Assembly: GCA_023257145.1 (NCBI GenBank)
Contig: JALRDA010000077.1
Location: 1-8,305, forward strand
Source: Candidatus Saccharimonadia bacterium
Lineage (GTDB): Bacteria > Patescibacteriota > Saccharimonadia > Saccharimonadales > Saccharimonadaceae
DNA length: 8,305 bases
Direction of reading: 5' to 3'
Numbering within the stretch: the stretch's first letter is position 1; every line of letters starts with the position of its first letter. The position numbers and the translations under genes are program-made. The notes under the pieces are model-generated. The model did no database searches, was not told where the DNA came from, and worked only from the letters and a program-made list of their open reading frames with translations. Positions 1 to 5,419 of this stretch are shown one piece after another.

Positions 1-981
1 GTGGCGGCGATCGTAGCGTGAAGCATTAAGAATATTGCTAATGTAGCCACTTAGGCGATTTGCCGAGACGACGAGGCGCTTGAGAAGCTCGGCTTGATCT
101 TCGTCAAGCTGGTCACCTATCTCATCACCAAATACATCCAAGTAGCCACGAATAACCGTGATTGGGCCACGTAGTTCGTGCGCAGCAAATGCAATAAAGT
201 CTAGGTCATCATCGTCGGGCTGGTAGTCGCTGCTGCGATCAAACAAGCTGATGACAACTTCTGCGGTACTTCCCTTTTGATAGGACGCTGTGACATCGTA
301 AATTTTACGATCTTCTTCCCCAGTAATTTTATTAGGAACGCGCTTCCATGTTCGCTCACTATGTACTGCATGCTGCTCGCAGTCCTTTAGCCATGTATAA
401 AGATCATTCTCATCGTCAAATAATAAGTCGATGACTTGTTTCCCGTCGGTATCCGTATGAACGGGCGCTTTTGTGTTGGCGTATGTTACCTGGCCGTAGG
501 TATCCATAATAATAAAGCCGACTGAGGTATTTTCGAGGGCGGTTGTGATTTTTTGTATTGGCAGCTGTTGATCATCATCAGATTTTTTGTCTGTCGAGTC
601 GCCGACTGCCAGCTTGTATACCAGCTGCAAGAGCGGCTTGAACCCATCACGTTCAAAATGCCGTGCGTTTGGATTGGGTGGTGTTACCGCCGTTGGCTCG
701 CCAGACACGTGTGTCAGTGCGCTGGTCAGGTCTTTGAATGGCAGCATTAACTGATTAAATAGAATCACGTTAACGCCAATCGTCGTCGCAAGAACGGCAA
801 CCATAGTGATCCAAAACACGATACTCGTTGTCAAAACGCCACCTGCAATTAGCGCGCAGCCGATGACGAGTGTGACGGCAACTTGCATGATAATTGTTAG
901 TAGAATGGCTCGCTTTTTAAAGCGTGGCCAATAGTCGCGAACCATGTCCGGTGCTTGATGAGAAGCGTTGTTTACTGCCAT
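1..981 (-). CDS. Sensor histidine kinase with PAS and DHp domains, partial (C-terminal ATPase part outside window)
   Basis: This open reading frame runs from ATG (979-981) off the left edge; 327 residues are visible. Two hydrophobic segments (about 25-47 and 53-76) form a hairpin with only a few external residues. A PAS-like region follows at about 145-250 (GFIIMDTYGQVTYAN at 155-169). The dimerisation/phosphotransfer helix then begins (FIAFAAHELRGPITVIRGY), with phospho-acceptor His268 in an H-E-L-R-G-P box. In this family the HATPase domain comes next; it is beyond position 1, so catalytic completeness cannot be judged. The kinase would autophosphorylate and pass phosphate to a response regulator, which may lie downstream. 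The start overlaps the end of the DUF3048 gene by 10 nt, and a GGCGGAG Shine-Dalgarno (989-995) lies 7 nt upstream, so the two genes are very likely co-transcribed. The stimulus is unknown; the lack of an external domain points to membrane, PAS or partner-protein sensing. Confidence 0.9.
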   Translation of the reverse strand, partial: MAVNNASHQAPDMVRDYWPRFKKRAILLTIIMQVAVTLVIGCALIAGGVLTTSIVFWITMVAVLATTIGVNVILFNQLMLPFKDLTSALTHVSGEPTAVTPPNPNARHFERDGFKPLLQLVYKLAVGDSTDKKSDDDQQLPIQKITTALENTSVGFIIMDTYGQVTYANTKAPVHTDTDGKQVIDLLFDDENDLYTWLKDCEQHAVHSERTWKRVPNKITGEEDRKIYDVTASYQKGSTAEVVISLFDRSSDYQPDDDDLDFIAFAAHELRGPITVIRGYLDVFGDEIGDQLDEDQAELLKRLVVSANRLSGYISNILNASRYDRRH

Positions 982-2066
982 GAGACTGCTCCGCCACTAT
1001 TGGGAATGGCTGCAATCCAGGTCTGGCCGCGTACTAGTGGAATATCTTTGCCGCTTGCATCGACAAATCGTAGTTGGCTGGCGCGATCGGCTTTGGTCCA
1101 GGTGACTGTTTGCGCGGTGCCGTTTTGGAAGATTACCGCTTCACCACTGCCGGTTGTCGTAATACTTTCGCGGTAGCCGTCTTCCATGATTTTTGTCATG
1201 TCAACCTTCATTGCAATGACGACTGACGGTGTGATCTGCCCGTCTTCACGATCCAGGTGTGGTGCACCAGCCTGAGAGCGAGCGTAGGTGTTGCTGGCCT
1301 TATCATACGCATAGTTGCTGTTATAAGTCGGGCCACTGATAGTGATGGCTATATTCGAAGCGTCTGGTGATTCGACCGGCTTGCCGTCAGTACGACTGAA
1401 GGCGGTAAATGAAGATTGTGTGTAGCCCTTTGCTTGATTCAGCGCGTCGAGGCGTTCAAAGCTAGTGTAGACATTGTGTGGGGCGTAACGATCACTGGCG
1501 CGCCAGTATGTCCCAGCGTTAAAGAATTGATCGATGTCACGGTAGTTACCGTTACGAATCTCAGCGAGTGCTGCAGCGCTGCCGCCGACATGGGCGACAC
1601 TGGCGTTATACGGCGCTAGCCAGTCTACGTAGTACATGCGCAAACTGCGGACAGGGCCGATGAGTGCTGGCTTATCCTGCTGATGGATCGTGAGGAATCG
1701 TGTGATACCACCTTCTGCGATAGCCTCATACACGACACCTGATTGTTTGAGGCCAGATTGCGGACGAGCTTCGGGACTGTTTTCTATCATGATCGCCGTT
1801 GTTGCCATATTTATCTCTGCTTCGTTCTTGACGAGTACGCCAGTGAGCGGCGAATAATACTTTTTAGCTTCGACCGGCTTCGTTGTCGTCGTTGGTGCTT
1901 TGGCAACTGGTGCTGGCTTTTCGCCAAGGACGAGAATAGCGTATACGATCGCGCCAGATATCAGCACGATAAGTACGCTTGCGATGGCGAATGCTTTCCG
2001 TGGATGCGCCTTTGCCCACGCGGTCAATTTGGTGAATGGTGAGGGTTTTTTCGTATTTGGATACAT
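972..2066 (-). CDS. Membrane-anchored DUF3048 (YerB-like) protein
   Basis: The product has 364 residues from the ATG at 2066. The N-terminus is basic (MYPNTKKPSPFTK), then a membrane segment at about 24-47, a Pro/Thr/Ala/Lys linker (50-69), and an external DUF3048 region starting at YYSPLTG (70-76). Family hallmarks are IGPVRSLRMYYVDWLAPYNA (136-155) and the following HVGGSAAAL. The Bacillus relative YerB is a lipoprotein; this protein has no cysteine at all, so no lipobox, and is held by its N-terminal helix. The biochemical role of the family is not known to me. A longer reading from 2114 was rejected because its first 16 codons cover the likely -10 box and hairpin, and MYPNTKK is a normal start of a membrane anchor. 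The stop codon lies inside the start region of the histidine kinase gene, so the two gene products may act together. Family call is strong; function is open. Confidence 0.9.
   Translation of the reverse strand: MYPNTKKPSPFTKLTAWAKAHPRKAFAIASVLIVLISGAIVYAILVLGEKPAPVAKAPTTTTKPVEAKKYYSPLTGVLVKNEAEINMATTAIMIENSPEARPQSGLKQSGVVYEAIAEGGITRFLTIHQQDKPALIGPVRSLRMYYVDWLAPYNASVAHVGGSAAALAEIRNGNYRDIDQFFNAGTYWRASDRYAPHNVYTSFERLDALNQAKGYTQSSFTAFSRTDGKPVESPDASNIAITISGPTYNSNYAYDKASNTYARSQAGAPHLDREDGQITPSVVIAMKVDMTKIMEDGYRESITTTGSGEAVIFQNGTAQTVTWTKADRASQLRFVDASGKDIPLVRGQTWIAAIPNSGGAVSWQ
989..995 (-). promoter_or_regulatory. Shine-Dalgarno site of the histidine kinase gene
   Basis: GGCGGAG on the minus strand sits 7 nt before the ATG at 981, inside the last codons of the DUF3048 gene. 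It supports this start and independent ribosome recruitment within the overlapping gene pair. Confidence 0.7.
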
Positions 2067-2076
2067 GCTAATGGTT

Positions 2077-2085
2077 ATTATAGCA
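2077..2085 (-). promoter_or_regulatory. Extended -10 promoter of the DUF3048-kinase operon
   Basis: TGCTATAAT on the minus strand is a perfect -10 hexamer (2077-2082) with an upstream TG extension. No convincing -35 was found. Only 10 nt (AACCATTAGC) separate the hexamer from the ATG at 2066 and they contain no Shine-Dalgarno, so the transcript should begin 0-6 nt before the start codon. Confidence 0.65.
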
Positions 2086-2090
2086 GAAAG

Positions 2091-2115
2091 TGTGCGCCAG
2101 CTAGGCGGACGCACA
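2091..2115 (-). terminator. Possible terminator hairpin after the YdcF-family gene
   Basis: TGTGCGCC (2091-2098) pairs with GG-A-CGCACA (2107-2115), giving 8 base pairs with one bulged A and an 8-nt loop. On the minus strand it lies about 20 nt after the stop at 2136 and is followed by CTTTCTGCT, an imperfect U tract. It sits directly upstream of the -10 box at 2077, so it could end gltX operon transcription just before the next promoter, or merely be a structure in the -35 region. Confidence 0.4.
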
Positions 2116-2135
2116 AAAAGGTATTTTTTAGGTTA

Positions 2136-2765
2136 TCAACGGCTTTTGTGGCCGCGCCATATCATGGTGTCGTAAGCCACTTGCACTTCATCAGGAATTT
2201 CTTGTTCCGATTGGTAGCCTTTTTTAGCATACGAGCGTAGTCGCTGAAAATTACCGAGAACATCGCGGATGGTTTCACCGCGGCCATGGCGGAGCGTGTA
2301 TTCCGGCAAAGAAGTTGTTTCGTGTCGATCAATTAACGTCGGCAGGTCGCCGCGCCACTGTGCTTCGGCGGAGGCGTGGAGTGTTCGCGACATGTAGGGC
2401 GTGTCGACCAGGAGGATAGCCTTGGGGGTAATCCCCTTTTCAGACAGAAGTGTTTGGGCGTTACTGATTACCTGAGTTGGATTTTTAGCAGTTGGGTCTT
2501 TGGTGATGGCTGATTCTGGTACGTCATAGGAACGGATAATCTTTGCCATGCTGTCAGCTATTGTCATGTCGCTTTCTGATTGCTCACCACCAGATACGAC
2601 GATGTGTGGTGCAAATCCCATGCTGTAGAGCTCTGCGGCGAGGTGCGCGACGTTTGTATCTTTCGTGCCATCGACAATGATCACGTCTGCATGTTGCAAA
2701 GGTGATTCTATCGCAAGATAGTTCCAAATGATCGCAAGTAGCTGATCGTCAGATCGATTATCCAT
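2136..2765 (-). CDS. YdcF/DUF218-family protein
   Basis: The product has 209 residues and no signal peptide or membrane helix, so it is predicted cytosolic, like E. coli YdcF. DUF218 landmarks appear in order: HADVIIVDGTKDTN (25-38), a strand ending in a Gly-rich turn (HIVVSGGEQSESDM, 54-67), KNPTQVISNAQTL (94-106) in place of the family T-x-x-N-A segment, and AILLVDTPYMSRTLHA (116-131) matching the usual Y-H-x-x-R-A segment. The exact reaction is unknown; E. coli YdcF has been reported to bind S-adenosylmethionine, and other family members act in envelope polymer or vancomycin-sensitivity pathways. The ATG (2763-2765) directly follows the gltX TAA with no spacer and no clear Shine-Dalgarno, suggesting translational coupling. 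The gene ends with tandem in-frame stops, TGA then TAA. The family call is good; the substrate is unknown. Confidence 0.82.
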   Translation of the reverse strand: MDNRSDDQLLAIIWNYLAIESPLQHADVIIVDGTKDTNVAHLAAELYSMGFAPHIVVSGGEQSESDMTIADSMAKIIRSYDVPESAITKDPTAKNPTQVISNAQTLLSEKGITPKAILLVDTPYMSRTLHASAEAQWRGDLPTLIDRHETTSLPEYTLRHGRGETIRDVLGNFQRLRSYAKKGYQSEQEIPDEVQVAYDTMIWRGHKSR

Positions 2766-4220
2766 TTAGGCTGGATTCGCCGTCTCGATGGCTTGCTGTA
2801 GACGCTTGATGACAGATTGTTTGCCAATAGTTGCCAACGTGTCATTGAGTGCAGGACTAAACGGCGCCCAGCTGACGGCAAGGCGGATCATACTAAAGAG
2901 GATTCCTGGTTTTTGACCAGTTGTTTCGAGGAGTTGGTTGAGGGTTGCTTGGATAGCTTCTGGAGTAAACTCGCTGTCTTCTAGCGCTGTAATCGTTTGC
3001 TGTAACAATGCGACAAGTTCATCGCGTCCTTGTTTTTTGAGCTGCTTGTTTTCATCCACCATTGTCCAATCAGGAGTTGGAGTTGTGAAGAAGTAGCTAC
3101 AAAGTAGAGGCAGGTCGGCCAGTGTTTTTAGGCGATCTTGGACAAGGCCTAGGATTTCTTTTTTATATTCTGGGGTTGCGGCAACGGCGCTCTCAGGCCA
3201 AAAATTAGCTACACGGTCGAATAGGTCATCCAAGCTAAGGCGACGAATCCACTGTCCATTTAGCCACAGTAATCGCTGCTCATCAAAACGGGCGCCACTG
3301 CGTTGGACGCGGTCTAGGCTGAATTTTTCTATTAGCTCTTCGCGCGAAAAAATTTCTTGTTCGGTGCCGTCATTCCACCCCATACTAGCGATGAAATTAA
3401 CGAGCGCTTCGGGCGTATAGCCATCCTTTAGGTAGTCCAACACGTCTTTCGCGCCGTCACGTTTGCCAAGTTTTTTGTTGCCCGATTCAGCCATGATATG
3501 AGGCATCGTAGCGAATATTGGATGTGTGAGGTCAAGTGCGTCATATAGATTAAGATAATTTGGCTGGCTTGAAATAAATTCTTGGCCGCGAATGATGTGA
3601 GTAATGTGCATTTCAGCGTCGTCGACAATATGCGCAAAGTTGTAGGTTGGGAACCCATCGGATTTGATCAAAATAAAGTCATCAATCACCTCTGGACCGG
3701 TATGAAGGTCGCCCATTACTTCATCGTGCCATGAGTACTCCTTTGGATCGGATTTAAAACGGAGGGGTGTCGTACCATCCCATGCTGGTGGGTTTTCTGG
3801 ACGATGATGGCGATACAAGAAGGCCTTTTTCTCCGCCTTAGCTGACTCGCGGAATGCTTGGATTTCATCGGCAGTATATGGGTCGGCATACGCGCGGCCA
3901 CTATCGATAAGTTTTTGCGCCCACTGTCGATAGATTTCTAGGCGGTCACTTTGGCGGTATGGGCCGTATGGACCATCGACATCGGGCCCTTCGTCATATT
4001 CCATTCCAAGTGCGCGTAAGCTAGTCATAAGATGTGCGGCGGAACCCTCAACTTCCCTTTTTTGGTCAGTGTCTTCAAGGCGTAAAACAAATTTGCCACC
4101 CGATTGTCGAGCGAGTAGCCATGCAAAAAGTGCCGTGCGGACGCCACCTACGTGCAAAAAGCCGGTTGGACTTGGTGCAAAGCGGGTACGTACGGGTGTT
4201 GAGGATGAGATATCTGTCAT
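2766..4220 (-). CDS. gltX: Glutamyl-tRNA synthetase (class I)
   Basis: GluRS charges tRNA(Glu) with glutamate in the cytosol using ATP. The 484-residue length is typical of bacterial GluRS. The N-terminal TRFAPSPTGFLHVGGVRTAL carries the HIGH-type motif (HVGG, 23-26), and the KMSKS-type loop reads KKLGKRDG (249-256). FPTYNFAHIVDDAEMHITHI and RGQEFISSQPNYL are strongly conserved GluRS segments. The anticodon-binding helical region fills about 320-484. The Cys zinc site found in E. coli GluRS (around residues 98-127) is absent: residues 100-145 contain no cysteine, as in zinc-free GluRS. If this lineage lacks glutaminyl-tRNA synthetase, the enzyme would be non-discriminating and also charge tRNA(Gln) for GatCAB; this is inference. 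An own promoter is predicted 11 nt before ATG, and the YdcF-family gene follows without a gap. The upstream DUF4367 gene ends 34 nt away, so read-through is also possible. Confidence 0.97.
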   Translation of the reverse strand: MTDISSSTPVRTRFAPSPTGFLHVGGVRTALFAWLLARQSGGKFVLRLEDTDQKREVEGSAAHLMTSLRALGMEYDEGPDVDGPYGPYRQSDRLEIYRQWAQKLIDSGRAYADPYTADEIQAFRESAKAEKKAFLYRHHRPENPPAWDGTTPLRFKSDPKEYSWHDEVMGDLHTGPEVIDDFILIKSDGFPTYNFAHIVDDAEMHITHIIRGQEFISSQPNYLNLYDALDLTHPIFATMPHIMAESGNKKLGKRDGAKDVLDYLKDGYTPEALVNFIASMGWNDGTEQEIFSREELIEKFSLDRVQRSGARFDEQRLLWLNGQWIRRLSLDDLFDRVANFWPESAVAATPEYKKEILGLVQDRLKTLADLPLLCSYFFTTPTPDWTMVDENKQLKKQGRDELVALLQQTITALEDSEFTPEAIQATLNQLLETTGQKPGILFSMIRLAVSWAPFSPALNDTLATIGKQSVIKRLQQAIETANPA

Positions 4221-4231
4221 AATTACTCTTT

Positions 4232-4240
4232 AGTATAACA
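4232..4240 (-). promoter_or_regulatory. Extended -10 promoter of gltX
   Basis: TGTTATACT on the minus strand combines a TG extension with a TATACT hexamer (4232-4237). Eleven nt (AAAGAGTAATT) lie between the hexamer and the ATG at 4220, so transcription would start about 3-6 nt before the start codon. AAGAG is too close to the -10 to be in the mRNA. The promoter fits in the 34-bp gap after the DUF4367 gene. Confidence 0.6.
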
Positions 4241-4254
4241 GATAGCAGAGGTGA

Positions 4255-5277
4255 TTACATGCTGGTTGCGATATTGAGAATCTGCTGGCTAGAAAGCGGT
4301 GCGTCACCACTAATCGTGTAGCGAACGCCATCGTTCACCCATGCTGCGTTATTGCTGAAGATATAAACGGTGATGCCCTTTTCGCTGTGCGGAACGTATC
4401 CGCCGCGTGATGTCGGTTCGACGTAGTTAGCAAGGAGTGCGCTGGAATCCCAGCCACTTTTTTCTTGTTTGACCGTAAAGCCTTGCGTGCCGCCGTTTGC
4501 GACGTATTGAATACCTACTTGACCTTCGTTGTAGGCGACTTTATTAATACGGTACCCGTCAGGACTATAGCCCGGATAGGATGCGTCAAAGCCAGCTTGC
4601 GCTGCGGCGACTCGAACAGAGAGATTCGGCATATTTAGGTAGGTAAAGTAGCCTGCTAGCATAATCAGCGCAAGTGCACCTGACATGATGCCGAAAGCTC
4701 GTGTTTGTTTACGAGGATGTTTGACTTGTTTTGCCTTGGCATTGTGGTGCGGCGCGCTATCTAGTGCTTCGGCGATTGCTTCGTTTTTGATGACGTGCGA
4801 TGGTTTTGGCGCGTGTGTTGCTACGTGATGTGTCGGGGTGTGTGCGACTGTAGGACGAGCCACCGGTGCTTTAGGGGTTGCTTGGGACTTTTGCTGTACT
4901 TTTGCGACCAGCGGGTGGCTGACTGGGCCGATGTCCATGTGGCGTACTTGTGGTTTTGTTGCGGTAGGATGTGCGGCAAATTTTGAGATTGCGGGGCTTT
5001 TTTGGATGTCGCGTTTTACGTGAGTAGTAGGTTTGTGAATAACCGAAGATGATGGCGCCGTGCGAGGTTTTGGCTGCTCAGCTTGCATTTTTTTTACAGC
5101 AGCACGAACTGCACTTCGATTAAGTGTGGCAGATTTTTGCGTTGCTTTATGAATCGAATGTGAATGTTGTGCACGAGATTTGCTAGGCTGGACGTCGGTC
5201 TGCGGTGCATTTCGTAGAGGTAGTCCAGTCTGGGCATCATAAACCATGCCGTTGATTGTGACTGTTTGCTGACTCAT
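4255..5277 (-). CDS. Single-pass membrane protein with basic, His-rich cytosolic tail and external DUF4367 domain
   Basis: The product has 340 residues. It begins VTINGMVYDAQTGLPL (6-21), a short folded-looking motif. About residues 22-190 are low-complexity and probably disordered: rich in Lys, Arg, Pro, Ala, Thr and Gln, with 16 histidines and few acidic residues. A membrane helix follows KHPRKQTR at about 194-214, giving an N-in, C-out topology. The external part (about 220-340) resembles DUF4367: PGYSPDGYRINKVAYNEG, GIQYVANGGTQGFTVKQ, then ITVYIFSNNAAWVNDGVRYT and a final helix LSSQQILNIATSM. DUF4367 occurs in Gram-positive envelope proteins, often as the external half of anti-sigma-like proteins; its ligand is unknown to me. 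No cysteine is present. The start is supported by a strong Shine-Dalgarno (AGGGGGAT). The tail charge would allow contact with nucleic acid or the inner membrane face, which is inference. Confidence 0.8.
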   Translation of the reverse strand: MSQQTVTINGMVYDAQTGLPLRNAPQTDVQPSKSRAQHSHSIHKATQKSATLNRSAVRAAVKKMQAEQPKPRTAPSSSVIHKPTTHVKRDIQKSPAISKFAAHPTATKPQVRHMDIGPVSHPLVAKVQQKSQATPKAPVARPTVAHTPTHHVATHAPKPSHVIKNEAIAEALDSAPHHNAKAKQVKHPRKQTRAFGIMSGALALIMLAGYFTYLNMPNLSVRVAAAQAGFDASYPGYSPDGYRINKVAYNEGQVGIQYVANGGTQGFTVKQEKSGWDSSALLANYVEPTSRGGYVPHSEKGITVYIFSNNAAWVNDGVRYTISGDAPLSSQQILNIATSM

Positions 5278-5285
5278 GTTGGTTT

Positions 5286-5303
5286 ATCCCCCTGTGTAAT
5301 ATA
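5286..5303 (-). promoter_or_regulatory. -10 box and Shine-Dalgarno of the DUF4367 gene
   Basis: On the minus strand TATATT (5298-5303) is followed by AGGGGGAT (5286-5293), whose G-run ends 10 nt before the ATG at 5277. The strong Shine-Dalgarno settles the start. The mRNA leader would be short but not leaderless, unlike gltX and the PEGA gene. No clear -35 is present; that zone is filled by an inverted repeat. Confidence 0.55.
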
Positions 5304-5339
5304 AGTAAAATGGTATTCTACCTCGACCATTTCGCTTAT
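5301..5339. repeat. 39-bp imperfect inverted repeat in the divergent control region
   Basis: ATAAGTAAAATGGT (5301-5314) and ACCATTTCGCTTAT (5326-5339) are inverted copies matching at 12 of 14 positions (only TA versus CG differ), around an 11-nt spacer. It covers the -35 zone and touches the -10 box of the DUF4367 gene, a position typical of an operator. It has no U tract and lies upstream of both genes, so it is not a terminator. Confidence 0.6.
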
Positions 5340-5401
5340 GCGGTTTGTTATTTTATATAGTAGTGAAATGCTTTTGAATATGCAATAGTTTCGTGCAATG
5401 T

Positions 5402-5410
5402 TGGTATAAT
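5402..5410 (+). promoter_or_regulatory. Extended -10 promoter of the PEGA gene
   Basis: TGGTATAAT gives a perfect TATAAT (5405-5410) with a TG extension. Nine nt (AGAACTACT) separate it from the ATG at 5420, so the transcript should start 0-3 nt before the start codon. No Shine-Dalgarno and no clear -35 are present. Two TGCAAT copies (5381-5386 and 5394-5399, 13 bp apart) lie just upstream. Confidence 0.7.
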
Positions 5411-5419
5411 AGAACTACT

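Noticed and set aside
1743..2042. 99-codon open frame on the plus strand
   Set aside because: It is antisense to the DUF3048 gene, which has clear family motifs; the predicted peptide has random-looking Cys, Arg and Trp content and no start signal. Other short plus-strand frames at 553-750, 955-1176, 1416-1619, 4795-5023 and 7412-8270 were dismissed likewise.
2067..2114. Longer start for the DUF3048 gene (16 extra residues, ATG at 2114)
   Set aside because: These codons overlap the TATAAT box and the hairpin, add a segment unlike a membrane-protein N-terminus, and have no Shine-Dalgarno. The ATG at 2066 begins a typical basic N-terminus.
2133..2138. UGA recoded as glycine (code 25, as in Gracilibacteria)
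   Set aside because: The YdcF-family gene ends UGA-UAA, so recoding would add only one residue, and no other gene contains an in-frame UGA where glycine is expected. The standard code fits.
4221..4254. Terminator between the DUF4367 gene and gltX
   Set aside because: No stem-loop was found in the 34-bp gap; only the gltX -10 element is visible.
5393..5419. Upstream ATG for the PEGA gene
   Set aside because: The nine extra codons run through the TATAAT element; an mRNA made from that promoter could not contain them.
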